Origin: an uncultured Bacteroidota bacterium
GTDB lineage: Bacteria; Bacteroidota; Bacteroidia; Bacteroidales; WCHB1-69
Direction: 5' to 3'
Length of the DNA stretch: 41,054 nt
Assembly (NCBI GenBank): GCA_902797625.1
Contig: CADBTU010000052.1
Span: forward strand, 1-41,054
Of this stretch, positions 1 through 9,048 are shown in pieces. The translations under genes and the position numbers were made by a program. Positions within the stretch are counted from its first letter, which is position 1; each line of letters opens with the position of its first letter. Below the pieces are notes generated by a model that did not search any database, had not been told where the DNA came from, and saw only the letters and a program-made list of their open reading frames with translations.

Positions 1-12
1 AATTAACCAAAA

Positions 13-642
13 ATGTCAGGATTAATAGGAAAAAAAATTGGGATGACTAGCATCTACGATGCCTCCGGCAAGGTTGTGCCGTGCACAGTGATAGAAGCTG
101 GTCCTTGCGTTGTAACGCAAGTGAAAACCGTCGAGACAGACGGCTACAGTGCTATCCAATTGGGGTACGACGAGAAGAAGGAGAAAAACACCACAAAGTC
201 TCTTAAGGGGCACTTTGCAAAGGCAGGAACAACTCCAAAGAAAATCGTTCGTGAATTTACACGTTTTGAAGAGGGGCACCAAAAATCATTAGGAGAGGTT
301 CTTGATGTAACAGTATTTGAAGAAGGTGAGTTTGTTGATGTAAGTGGAATGTCAAAAGGTAAAGGCTTCCAAGGTGTAGTAAAACGTCATGGTTTCGGAG
401 GAGTAGGAGATGCTACACACGGTCAGCATAACCGTCTCAGAGCACCAGGTTCAATGGGTGCATCTTCATATCCTTCACGTGTCTTCAAAGGTATGCGTAT
501 GGCAGGTCAAATGGGTAACGCAAAAGTAAAAATGATCAACCTACAGATTATGAAGATTGTGAAAGAGAAGAATTTGGTTTTAGTAAAAGGTTCCGTTCCA
601 GGAGCTAATGGTTCATATTTAATAATAGAGAGATGGAGCTAA
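13..642 (+). CDS. rplC: 50S ribosomal protein L3
   Basis: Ribosomal protein L3 binds 23S rRNA near the peptidyl-transferase centre and is an early assembly protein of the large subunit. The 209-residue length is normal. The N-terminus ([14 protein letters not shown]) and the central glycine-rich loop ([16 protein letters not shown], then [14 protein letters not shown]) are hallmark L3 segments. The ATG at 13 is the only start consistent with the family. The stop overlaps the start of rplD by 10 nt, so the two are probably translationally coupled. It is the first gene of the S10 operon in the window; rpsJ would be expected just left of the edge. No promoter is visible in the 12 bases before it. 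Confidence 0.98.
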   Translation: MSGLIGKKIGMTSIYDASGKVVPCTVIEAGPCVVTQVKTVETDGYSAIQLGYDEKKEKNTTKSLKGHFAKAGTTPKKIVREFTRFEEGHQKSLGEVLDVTVFEEGEFVDVSGMSKGKGFQGVVKRHGFGGVGDATHGQHNRLRAPGSMGASSYPSRVFKGMRMAGQMGNAKVKMINLQIMKIVKEKNLVLVKGSVPGANGSYLIIERWS

Positions 643-1262
643 CAGTATATAAGATAGATGGCAGTTCAACTGCAAAGACGGTTACATTGAATGATAAAAT
701 ATTCAATGTAGAGCCCAATGATCATGCAATATGGCTTGATGTAAAACAATATCTTGCAAACCAAAGACAAGGAACCCATGATACATTAGAACGCTCTACA
801 GTATCAGGAAGTACTCGCAAATTGAAACGTCAGAAAGGTACAGGAGGAGCACGTGCAGGTAGCATTAAGTCTCCAACAATACGTGGAGGTGCAACTGTTT
901 TCGGACCTCATCCACGCGATTATAGTTTCAAACTTAATAAAAAAGTGAAGCGTCTTGCTCGTTTTTCAGCTTTTACCTACAAACAACAAGAAGGTAAGAT
1001 TACAGTTGTGGAAGATTTTACTTTTGAAGCTCCAAAAACTAAGGAATATAAAGCAATGCTAAAAAACCTTAAGTTAGAAGGTGAGAAGACATTACTTCTA
1101 ATACCAGACTATGATAAAAATGTTTTGCTTTCAGGACGTAACCTCCAACGCACAAACATTATGCGTGCAACAGACGCTAACACATATCACGTTCTTAACG
1201 CAAATCACCTTATCATTTGTGAGAATAGTTTGAAAGAGCTTGATAAGATATTGAGCGAATAA
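633..1262 (+). CDS. rplD: 50S ribosomal protein L4
   Basis: L4 lines the peptide exit tunnel of the large subunit and in some bacteria also represses the S10 operon. The 209-residue protein has the conserved extended loop, seen as a Lys/Arg/Gly-rich stretch around residues 60-95 ([20 protein letters not shown], then [20 protein letters not shown]). The ATG at 633 lies inside the end of rplC, in another frame. Position and order match the standard S10 operon. No recognisable L4-binding leader can be judged because the start of the operon is outside the window. Confidence 0.97.
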   Translation: MELTVYKIDGSSTAKTVTLNDKIFNVEPNDHAIWLDVKQYLANQRQGTHDTLERSTVSGSTRKLKRQKGTGGARAGSIKSPTIRGGATVFGPHPRDYSFKLNKKVKRLARFSAFTYKQQEGKITVVEDFTFEAPKTKEYKAMLKNLKLEGEKTLLLIPDYDKNVLLSGRNLQRTNIMRATDANTYHVLNANHLIICENSLKELDKILSE

Positions 1263-1288
1263 TTACAAACAATTAAAAATCAGAAACA

Positions 1289-1579
1289 ATGAGTATAATC
1301 ATAAAGCCCATCATCAGCGAAAAGATGAACATGGTTTCCGAAAAGTATAATCGTTACGGATTTGTTGTTGATCGCAATGCTACAAAGCCAGAAATTAAGC
1401 GAGAAATAGAAGCTATTTATGGCGTGAAAGTAGTAAGAGTTAACACTTTAATCCAACGCGGAAAAACTACATCACGTAATACAAAGTCTGGTGTTATTTT
1501 CGGACAAAAGAATAATTTTAAGAAAGCTTACGTTTTCGTAGATAAAGATAACAAGATTGATTTTTATAGTAATATCTAA
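1289..1579 (+). CDS. rplW: 50S ribosomal protein L23
   Basis: L23 sits at the exit of the peptide tunnel and is the docking point for trigger factor and SRP. The product is 96 residues, normal for the family, with the conserved start ([12 protein letters not shown]) and the segment [12 protein letters not shown]. It follows rplD after a 26-nt gap and precedes rplB by 5 nt, the usual S10 order. Nothing unusual is seen. Confidence 0.97.
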   Translation: MSIIIKPIISEKMNMVSEKYNRYGFVVDRNATKPEIKREIEAIYGVKVVRVNTLIQRGKTTSRNTKSGVIFGQKNNFKKAYVFVDKDNKIDFYSNI

Positions 1580-1584
1580 TAAAA

Positions 1585-2409
1585 ATGGCATTAAAAAAAT
1601 ACAAACCAGTAACGCCGGGTCAGCGCTTCAAAGTTATTAGCGCTTTCGATGACATTACCACAAATAAGCCAGAGAAGAGTCTTTTGTGTCCTAAACACAG
1701 CACTGGCGGTAGAAATAATAGTGGTAAAATGACGGTACGGTACCGCGGAGGCGGTCATAAGAAGATGTACCGTTTGATAGATTTCAAGAGAAATAAGGAT
1801 GGTGTTCCGGCCACCGTAAAAACTATTGAGTACGATCCAAACCGTTCAGCACGTATCGCCCTTCTTTTCTATGCAGATGGAGAAAAACGTTATATAGTTG
1901 CTCCTCATGGCATTAAAGTTGGACAACAAATACTTAGCGGTTCAGGTGTTTCTCCAGACTTAGGCAATTGCCTCCCAATTGGTGAAATCCCATTCGGCTC
2001 TATTATTCACAATATAGAAATGCGTCCAGGTGAAGGCGGCAAGATTGCACGTAGTGCAGGTTCATACGCCCAACTTATGTCTCGTGATGGTCGCTATGCT
2101 ATTATCAAACTTCCTTCAGGCGAAACCCGTATGATTCTTTGTGCTTGTAAAGCTACCATCGGAATCGTATCTAATGGTGATCATAGTCTTGAGGTTTCAG
2201 GTAAGGCTGGTCGTAGCCGTTGGCTCGGTCGTCGCCCTCGCAACCGTGGTGTTGTTATGAACCCTGTTGATCACCCAATGGGCGGTGGTGAAGGTCGCGC
2301 TTCTGGTGGTAATCCACGTTCACGCAATGGTATGCCTTCTAAAGGTTACAAAACACGTCGCCCTAAGAAGAATTCTAACCAATATATTGTTGAAAGAAGA
2401 AAGAAATAA
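1585..2409 (+). CDS. rplB: 50S ribosomal protein L2
   Basis: L2 is a core 23S rRNA-binding protein needed for subunit association and peptidyl transfer. The 274-residue length is typical. Recognisable parts are the N-terminal [11 protein letters not shown], the [18 protein letters not shown] segment of the first RNA-binding domain, and the C-terminal [17 protein letters not shown], which contains the conserved His near the peptidyl-transferase centre. It begins 5 nt after rplW and is followed by rpsS after a 17-nt gap. Confidence 0.98.
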   Translation: MALKKYKPVTPGQRFKVISAFDDITTNKPEKSLLCPKHSTGGRNNSGKMTVRYRGGGHKKMYRLIDFKRNKDGVPATVKTIEYDPNRSARIALLFYADGEKRYIVAPHGIKVGQQILSGSGVSPDLGNCLPIGEIPFGSIIHNIEMRPGEGGKIARSAGSYAQLMSRDGRYAIIKLPSGETRMILCACKATIGIVSNGDHSLEVSGKAGRSRWLGRRPRNRGVVMNPVDHPMGGGEGRASGGNPRSRNGMPSKGYKTRRPKKNSNQYIVERRKK

Positions 2410-2426
2410 TCTAAAAGTTTATAATT

Positions 2427-2705
2427 ATGAGTCGTTCATTAAAAAAAGGTCCATATATACATTACAAATTGGAACAACGTGTAATTGCTGCGCAAGAGTC
2501 TGGCAAGAAAAGTACTATAAAGACTTGGTCGCGCGCTTCTATGATTTCACCAGATTTTGTAGGTTTGACTATCGCTGTTCATAATGGAAATAAATTTATT
2601 CCCGTTTATGTAACAGAAAATATGGTAGGTCATAAACTTGGTGAATTTGCTCCAACACGTATCTTCCGTGGACACGCAGGACAAAAAGATAAAGGTTCTA
2701 AGTAA
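2427..2705 (+). CDS. rpsS: 30S ribosomal protein S19
   Basis: S19 forms a complex with S13 in the head of the small subunit and contacts the A-site tRNA. The 92-residue product carries the family signature: [10 protein letters not shown] near the N-terminus, [17 protein letters not shown] in the middle, and [16 protein letters not shown] towards the C-terminus. In most bacteria rplV and rpsC follow immediately in the same operon. Here the gene is followed within 60 nt by a terminator hairpin and then a convergent operon, so the ribosomal operon ends at this gene. Confidence 0.98.
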   Translation: MSRSLKKGPYIHYKLEQRVIAAQESGKKSTIKTWSRASMISPDFVGLTIAVHNGNKFIPVYVTENMVGHKLGEFAPTRIFRGHAGQKDKGSK

Positions 2706-2757
2706 AAATTATCTAATTTTAGATTATATATCCTAAATATATTTAAGTTAAAAATTA

Positions 2758-2784
2758 AGGACGTTTGACAGCGTCCTTTTTTTG
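2758..2784 (+). terminator. Intrinsic terminator after rpsS, probably bidirectional
   Basis: A 6-bp stem, AGGACG (2758-2763) with CGTCCT (2772-2777), has an 8-nt loop and is followed on the + strand by a run of eight T including the last stem base. On the - strand the stem is followed by TTAATTTTTAA. It sits between the convergent rpsS and the FAD oxidoreductase gene, 9 nt beyond the latter's stop, so it can serve both. The stem is short, so strength is uncertain. Confidence 0.75.
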
Positions 2785-2793
2785 TTTAAAAAT

Positions 2794-4329
2794 TTATTCT
2801 TTGGATGCTATATTTTCGAAAGCTTTATTTATTTTATTTACTATAATATCCTTACCAACAATAACTTCAGCGGTGTTTATTGCGGTTAAAGGCACTCCGC
2901 AGCATCCGTGTAGATATACGTTTTGTCCAGTCTGAAGTAGATTGGTAGCTTTTGTATGAATGGAGATAAAGCCACTGTGAAGGTCTTGGCTATCTTTAGC
3001 TATTCCATAGAGTGCACCTTCAGGAACGTTGTAAAAATCGCGTATTGTGAGAGGCGATGAGGAGAATATACCTTCAATATGATTCTCAAAATCAGGATAT
3101 ACAGCATTCATAATATCAAGAATTTTATGAATATGTTTTTTTTTCCAGTTTTTGTATTCCTTTCCACGATTCTCTACTGAGGTGTTTTTCCATTTTTCGC
3201 ATGAGGAGAAGGGCATCATAGCCAATATTTCCATTGAAGAAGCATATTCACCTTGATTTTCAACACAAGGTGTCAGATAGATAAAACCGTGAGGCCAATT
3301 ATGTTCATCGTATTCTCCGTGTTTCCATGACTTTGAATAATCTTTTTGTAAATAACAGGGATGATTTATATATTTGAAAGAATTGGGCTTAAACTTTATA
3401 AAAACGATGAAAGAGGAATATGTGTTTTTTGCATCGTTAATTCTATTTCTATATGCTTTTGTAAATAATTTATTTTCAGTAAGTTGTAGAAATGAAGATG
3501 GGTGAATTGCTGAAATAAACAGATCAGCAGAATATTCATTACCTTGCGAAGTTATAACTTTAGAAATCTCTTTGTCTTCAATAATTACGTTTACGACAGC
3601 CTCATTGTGTAAAACTCTACCATTGTTTTCTGTTATAACATTAGCGAGTGCATTTGCAAGTTGAATAGTTGAACCCACAAATCGACTTTGCCCTTTGATG
3701 TATAATGTGTTAATAAGAGCAAATATGTAAGACGGTGTATGTCCAGCTATCCCCCCGCACATAGGGTTCATATAAGCGAGAACTTCTTGTAGTTTTTTGT
3801 CTTTTATATAATGGCAAATTAGTTCATCGGCGGGTTTAAAAAACCATTCATCGTGTGCTAATTCGTTTGTATTGCTCGTTTTTAACGAAAAAAGCGGAAC
3901 TTCATCAGATAATTGAAATAGTTTGTTGACGTAGTTAAAGATGTTTTCCTTCTCTTCTGGAAATTCATTTTGAAAATAAGCTATAAAATGATCTTTACCT
4001 TCTGGGATTCTAAAAGTGCGATTGTCAGAAAGAAAGGTTATTTGGTCCATACATTCAGGATCAATGTCTTGTAGTTTTATTTTTTGAAGTATGTTTAAGT
4101 AGTTACATATTTTAAATATTGAGCCATCATTTTTAAAACCTCCAAGAATGTGCATTCCTGTATCGAAACTTATTCCGAATCGTTGAAAAGACTGCAGGCC
4201 TCCGCCAATGATGGCGTTTTTCTCAAGAATTGTAACAGAGAAACCTTCTTTGGCAAGCAGTGCGCCAGTAAATAAACCACCGATTCCGCCACCGATAATG
4301 ATAATATTTTCTATTTTTTTATCTATCAT
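2794..4329 (-). CDS. FAD-dependent oxidoreductase, CrtI/retinol-saturase-like (copy 2)
   Basis: A 511-residue flavoprotein of the phytoene desaturase/carotenoid isomerase/all-trans-retinol 13,14-reductase superfamily. These enzymes bind FAD and desaturate, saturate or isomerise long polyene chains. The N-terminus (residues about 8-40) shows the dinucleotide-binding GGGIGG motif with the downstream ILEKN acidic strand end, followed by GGGLQSF and FDTGMHILGG. A second FAD-contact region near the C-terminus includes NVYLHGCCGVPL. It overlaps the upstream paralogue by 11 nt and is the last gene of the thiL-ispG-exporter operon. It resembles its upstream neighbour throughout, suggesting tandem duplication. 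The substrate is unknown; a polyene lipid made by the right-hand cluster or a carotenoid are both possible. Confidence 0.85.
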   Translation of the reverse strand: MIDKKIENIIIIGGGIGGLFTGALLAKEGFSVTILEKNAIIGGGLQSFQRFGISFDTGMHILGGFKNDGSIFKICNYLNILQKIKLQDIDPECMDQITFLSDNRTFRIPEGKDHFIAYFQNEFPEEKENIFNYVNKLFQLSDEVPLFSLKTSNTNELAHDEWFFKPADELICHYIKDKKLQEVLAYMNPMCGGIAGHTPSYIFALINTLYIKGQSRFVGSTIQLANALANVITENNGRVLHNEAVVNVIIEDKEISKVITSQGNEYSADLFISAIHPSSFLQLTENKLFTKAYRNRINDAKNTYSSFIVFIKFKPNSFKYINHPCYLQKDYSKSWKHGEYDEHNWPHGFIYLTPCVENQGEYASSMEILAMMPFSSCEKWKNTSVENRGKEYKNWKKKHIHKILDIMNAVYPDFENHIEGIFSSSPLTIRDFYNVPEGALYGIAKDSQDLHSGFISIHTKATNLLQTGQNVYLHGCCGVPLTAINTAEVIVGKDIIVNKINKAFENIASKE

Positions 4330-5818
4330 TTTCTTGAAAAGTATTAGTTAAAAATTCAGAATTACCAAAAATATCGGAACAAACTGTCAAAGAACCGATA
4401 ATAACGCCTTGAAATCCGTGACTGTTAACGTTTTGTCCTGCGAGGTGTACATTAGAGAATTTAGTACGGTGAGCAATTCGAGTTAAAGCACCTCCACCAG
4501 CAATTTTTGATATTCCGTACATACCTCCGTATTCAGTACCAGTATAATCCAAGTATGTTAGGGGAGTAGAAGTATAATATTCAGCAATATTGTTGGTTAT
4601 ACCAGGAAAATCTTTTTCTAAAAATGATAGTAGTTTTTCAGCGCAATTAGCTTTGAAGGTATTATATTTTTCGCCTCGTTGCCCGATTTTAGATCCTATC
4701 CAATCTTCTACTTCATTGAAATTTATATATGACAGAACAACGCCAGATTCTGCAAATTTTTGATTAGTTTCATTACAAAAGTGCATATATAAATACCCTT
4801 TAGGCCATTCTTCTTTAGTGTAATATTCGCAATCCCAAGGGGTATTATTTTTATAAGAATAGAAGTTAAAGTTCATATATGGGACACTATTTTTCTTGAA
4901 ATTCAGATAAATAGAGAAACAACCTGGAGACTGTTGTAAATTGTTAATACGCTCGCGATACGTTTTTCTAATAATATGACTATCGGTTAACTCTAAAAAA
5001 CGTGCTGGATGTATTGCTAAGATAAACTCATCAGCCGTAAAAGAAGTGCCATTATCACAGATAATTTCTCTTGCAAAATTTTCCTTACTATTTAATTTTT
5101 CTACTTTATGATGTGTAAGAACTCTACCTCCATAGCTTTCGATAGTTTTGCATAAAGAGTTAGCAATTGTATCGCTACCGCCTATAATTCTGTAGGCTCC
5201 ATTTCTATAGAAATCCATAATGAAAGCAAAAAGTGAAAATGGTGTTCTATCTTTTCGAGCAGCGTAAAGAGGTAAATTTCCTACTAAAATATTTCTTAAA
5301 GTCTCATCTTCTATGGATTCATTCAAAACATTGTCTAATGGTAGGTCTCCTAAAATAAGTGCTTCGGAATCAGGAATTTGATTCTTACCAATGGTTTTAA
5401 TTGAAGAATTATTAACAACTAAATCTATCTTCATCCAAAGGTTTTCTAATTGTTTACTTTGGTGCGGAAAATCTATCTTTAGTTTTTCAAGGAGTGATTT
5501 TTTGCCTATAGGAAAAGAGTATTTTAATTTTTTGATTTTGAAAACGTCATAACCATCAGTATCTAAAGGAGAAAGGAGTATGTTTTTATCCAATTCCAAA
5601 TATTTCCAGATACCATTTAGGGGTTGGTTATCGCCAACAGAGCCAATAAAGTGCATTCCAGTTTCAAATTTTACACCTTTGCGTGTAAAACATTGCAGGC
5701 ATCCTCCAATTTGTGCGTTTTGTTCTAAAACGGTAACATTATAGCCATTTTTTGCTAATATAACGCCACAAGTAAGCCCGCCAAGTCCACTACCAACTAT
5801 TATAACACTTTTTTTCAT
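4319..5818 (-). CDS. FAD-dependent oxidoreductase, CrtI/retinol-saturase-like (copy 1)
   Basis: A 499-residue paralogue of the downstream gene in the same superfamily. The N-terminal Rossmann motif reads VGSGLGGL, then VLEQNAQIGGCLQCF and FETGMHFIGS, aligning residue for residue with copy 2. The C-terminal region includes AGGGALTRIAHRT and NVHLAGQNVNSHGFQGV, the usual second FAD-binding site of CrtI-like proteins. The ATG overlaps the stop of the exporter-acyltransferase gene in an ATGA arrangement, so the two are likely co-translated. No phytoene synthase lies nearby, so a classical carotenoid role is not supported by context. Oxidoreductases of this family also accompany aryl polyene and flexirubin-type clusters in Bacteroidota. 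Confidence 0.85.
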   Translation of the reverse strand: MKKSVIIVGSGLGGLTCGVILAKNGYNVTVLEQNAQIGGCLQCFTRKGVKFETGMHFIGSVGDNQPLNGIWKYLELDKNILLSPLDTDGYDVFKIKKLKYSFPIGKKSLLEKLKIDFPHQSKQLENLWMKIDLVVNNSSIKTIGKNQIPDSEALILGDLPLDNVLNESIEDETLRNILVGNLPLYAARKDRTPFSLFAFIMDFYRNGAYRIIGGSDTIANSLCKTIESYGGRVLTHHKVEKLNSKENFAREIICDNGTSFTADEFILAIHPARFLELTDSHIIRKTYRERINNLQQSPGCFSIYLNFKKNSVPYMNFNFYSYKNNTPWDCEYYTKEEWPKGYLYMHFCNETNQKFAESGVVLSYINFNEVEDWIGSKIGQRGEKYNTFKANCAEKLLSFLEKDFPGITNNIAEYYTSTPLTYLDYTGTEYGGMYGISKIAGGGALTRIAHRTKFSNVHLAGQNVNSHGFQGVIIGSLTVCSDIFGNSEFLTNTFQENDR

Positions 5819-8800
5819 ATCTTCGTTGTATAATAGTTTTGATAATATAATATTTTCTCGTTATATTCATCTGTTTCAATCTCATCACATAGTTTAGAAT
5901 AATGTTCTAAATAATGATGTCTCATCTTTTTTGCCGTGCAAAGGTCAATACTGTTGTCATTATCAGAACTATTTTCTAAGTATGGTTTATAACGTTCACC
6001 TATTTCGAGTAAAGTTTCGCCTTCGCACAGTATCAACTCTTCTTTAGGAAGAATGTGTCCAGCACCGTGAAGATAGAGAGGCAGAATATCAGCATTCAAT
6101 TTTCTTGCAAGTGCGAAAGCTCCCTTATGAAATCTCATAATTTTGCAGTCTGTAGAGCGAGTTCCTTCAGGGAAAATACAGATAGAGTATCCTCTTTCGT
6201 ATAAATCTTGAAGTTTAGGGAAATTATCTTCAAAACCATTGCTCACAGGATAAAATTCAGCTTTGCGAATAACGAGGCCATAAAGAGGGTTTCTCCAAAC
6301 CCAATCATTTGTGAGAAAAATTATCTTAGGAGTAAGTGAAAGAATATATAAAATATCTAAATGACTCTGATGATTACAGATTATAACAGCAGGTTTGTCG
6401 AATTTTTCGTTGTGATTATTTCTTAGTGTATGTTTAACACCAGGAATATGTTTAGAGTATAAAAGTGATATTTTTTGTATTACTTTGTGGAATTTTTCTC
6501 TTTTTTCATCAGAATCTTTGCCAATAAGAAAATAGAAGAAAGTAAAAGGTTGAACAAGTAGGAAAACCATAACCACAAAAGCACTGCCGTATATAAAAGA
6601 GTAGAATATTCGTTTTAATGTCAATGGTGTGCGACGTTTTTTACCATTCTTCTTAATCAAAAAATCGAAAAGCAACGGAGGTACGAAAACAGCCATTAGT
6701 ACAACTGTCAGCATTCCGATTATAGTTACTGTTGCTAATGAATGTAAGGCTGGATGTTTAGCAATAATTAAACAACCTATACCCGCAAACATAATAATTG
6801 CAGATATAAATACGCTGTGTTTATAGGCTGCTAATCGAGGTTTTCCAGTTGTGTATTCGTAAAGGAGCCCTTCGGTTATGAATATTGTATAGTCGTCGCC
6901 CTGACCAAAGATGAATGTGGCTAAAATAATGTTTACAATGTTAAATTGGATGTTTAATAGGTGCATGATTCCCAAAATCCAAATCCAAGCCAGTGTTAGA
7001 GGCAAAAATGCTAATAAAGCAATTTCTACTTTTCTGAAAGAGATTAGAAGGAAAACAAAAACCACGATTCCACACACAAGTCCGATGAAATCAAAAGATT
7101 CTCGAAGCATTTCTATAAGTTTGTCTCCTAACTCTTCGTTAGAGAAAAGGTAACAATTATCAGTTAAATATGTATCAATACTTTTATGTAGTTTGGTTTT
7201 ATCGTCTGTGTAAACATAGTTGATTATTTTACATCCTTCATCATCAAGAAAAATGTATTTGTTGAGAAATGGTTGAATAAAATCGTTGAAATCTTCTATT
7301 TCAGAAATGCCGTATTCATTGGTTAGCATTGATGTAAAAGGATAGAAAGCAGTAACTGAAAATCCTTCTCGATTAGCACAAATTTCAAATTGTTTGATAA
7401 TATCATTATGAGATTTTTCTTTCCAAAAATTATTCCAGCGATTAGCAGCTTCGAGCATTGATTTTTCATCAGGAAGAAATTCTCCTATTCCACTTATTTG
7501 TATGTCAGGATTAACTTTTCGAATATTTTTTATGAGATTGTTGTTGTGTTCAACGGCAGATTTTAAATCGTTGCCAATTGCAACAGCATAAAGTGCATCA
7601 GAAGGTTGAATTTCAGAGAGAACTTTCATACTTTCGCGTTGCTGTTCAGTCATAAAGTTTATATGCGAAAGGTTGCTATCGAATGATGTTTTTGTTGAAA
7701 AATATCCAAAAAATAGTGTGAGAATAGCAATAAGTAAGGCGATAAAAGATTTAGCTTTACTTCTTGAAAGATGAAAGTTAGAGAGTTTTCCAAAGAGTTT
7801 GTTTTCAGATGGAGAAGGGCGTTTTTTTATAAGGTGAGGAAGGAAGATAAGGACGAACAATATTGTTCCAAACAGCACTAAAGAACCAAATATTCCGAGA
7901 TCTTTCATAGCTTGAGCATCTAACCAAACTAAGCAGACAAAGGCGGCAATAGTAGTGATATTGCCAATAAGTAGAGGTCGAATCATCTCTATAAGAGTTG
8001 CTCGTCTATCGCCAATTTCTTTATATTCGTCAAGGAAATGTAATGGATAGTTAGCAGCTATACCTATGATTACAGAACCGATGCCTAATACAATTATGGA
8101 AGTTGAAGATTTGAGTACAGACATACCAGCTATAGCAAACAATACCCCGAATAAAATGGTAAATCCAACCCAAGCTATATCTGTTATTCTTCTGTAGTGT
8201 AAAAAGAGTATTAAAAATATTAAAACTAAGGCAATAGTTACAGCCAAAAGTGAATCTTTTTTTATTTGAGTGGAGTTTGCAACAGCGATTAACGGAGCTC
8301 CAATGGCAACAGCTTTGATGTCAGGGAATTCTGACTCAATTTCATATAGTAATTTATCAATATGTTTTGCAAGTTGAGTATTATTACCACTTTCGTTGGC
8401 ACCGAAAGGTGTATCAAAAGTAACAATACCATATTTTCCGTCAGCGGTAAATATGTAATCGTCAATGATTTGCATCGAACTATTAATTTTCAGACTTTGT
8501 AGTTTTTGCAGTGCTGGTGAAAATAGGCGAAGAGGATCGTAGGTTATAGTTTTTGCAAATGTTCCAGCCGAAGGTAACATCAATATTTTCTTATCCTCTT
8601 CGAGTTGATTGTTGATGAAATTTGGAGTTTTTAGCAGAGAATCTATACGATTATAATCACTTTCGGTTAGTAAATAAGGGATATGTTCATAAACAGCTTC
8701 TATGAGATCGAACATTTGAGTTTGGTCAACCGTAACCGATAAATTTTCAATCATAATATCCTCATCAACAATCTCTGCAAACTTTTCTATAGCCTCTATA

Positions 8801-9048
8801 ATTCTATCTTGTGATACGGAATCTTTCCCATAAAAAAGAATTGCAATATTATTTTGAGAGGTTAGTTGTTCTAATGATTTTCCTAGTTCATTATTGTTGT
8901 TATTTGGAAGAAACTTTGAAATATCTTCTTCATAATTTATTCTACTTGCAAGAAAAAAGAGCCCTAAGGTTAATAGAATCATTAAAACGAAAGAGAAAGT
9001 TCGTTTTTTTTCGAAAAAGTCGAATATAATTAGGAAAATTTTTTTCAT
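5815..9048 (-). CDS. MMPL-family (RND-like) exporter fused to PlsC-type acyltransferase
   Basis: A 1077-residue two-part membrane protein. Residues about 1-830 form an MMPL/RND-like lipid transporter: one N-terminal membrane helix, a large periplasmic loop, a helical bundle, a second periplasmic loop starting near residue 440, and another bundle. The TM4-like segment carries GQGDDYTIFITEG. Residues about 880-1050 are a lysophospholipid-acyltransferase domain with motif I NHQSHLD (H892 and D897) and motif III FPEGTRS (about 959-965). The likely role is moving a lipid-linked product across the inner membrane while esterifying it to an acceptor. Separate or fused versions (ApeM/ApeJ-like functions) occur in aryl polyene and flexirubin clusters. 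It shares ATGA overlaps with ispG upstream and the oxidoreductase downstream, so it is firmly in this operon. Confidence 0.9.
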   Translation of the reverse strand: MKKIFLIIFDFFEKKRTFSFVLMILLTLGLFFLASRINYEEDISKFLPNNNNNELGKSLEQLTSQNNIAILFYGKDSVSQDRIIEAIEKFAEIVDEDIMIENLSVTVDQTQMFDLIEAVYEHIPYLLTESDYNRIDSLLKTPNFINNQLEEDKKILMLPSAGTFAKTITYDPLRLFSPALQKLQSLKINSSMQIIDDYIFTADGKYGIVTFDTPFGANESGNNTQLAKHIDKLLYEIESEFPDIKAVAIGAPLIAVANSTQIKKDSLLAVTIALVLIFLILFLHYRRITDIAWVGFTILFGVLFAIAGMSVLKSSTSIIVLGIGSVIIGIAANYPLHFLDEYKEIGDRRATLIEMIRPLLIGNITTIAAFVCLVWLDAQAMKDLGIFGSLVLFGTILFVLIFLPHLIKKRPSPSENKLFGKLSNFHLSRSKAKSFIALLIAILTLFFGYFSTKTSFDSNLSHINFMTEQQRESMKVLSEIQPSDALYAVAIGNDLKSAVEHNNNLIKNIRKVNPDIQISGIGEFLPDEKSMLEAANRWNNFWKEKSHNDIIKQFEICANREGFSVTAFYPFTSMLTNEYGISEIEDFNDFIQPFLNKYIFLDDEGCKIINYVYTDDKTKLHKSIDTYLTDNCYLFSNEELGDKLIEMLRESFDFIGLVCGIVVFVFLLISFRKVEIALLAFLPLTLAWIWILGIMHLLNIQFNIVNIILATFIFGQGDDYTIFITEGLLYEYTTGKPRLAAYKHSVFISAIIMFAGIGCLIIAKHPALHSLATVTIIGMLTVVLMAVFVPPLLFDFLIKKNGKKRRTPLTLKRIFYSFIYGSAFVVMVFLLVQPFTFFYFLIGKDSDEKREKFHKVIQKISLLYSKHIPGVKHTLRNNHNEKFDKPAVIICNHQSHLDILYILSLTPKIIFLTNDWVWRNPLYGLVIRKAEFYPVSNGFEDNFPKLQDLYERGYSICIFPEGTRSTDCKIMRFHKGAFALARKLNADILPLYLHGAGHILPKEELILCEGETLLEIGERYKPYLENSSDNDNSIDLCTAKKMRHHYLEHYSKLCDEIETDEYNEKILYYQNYYTTKI

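Noticed and set aside
2267-2584. 105-codon plus-strand ORF across the rplB-rpsS junction
   Set aside because: It is an out-of-frame reading of two certain ribosomal protein genes.
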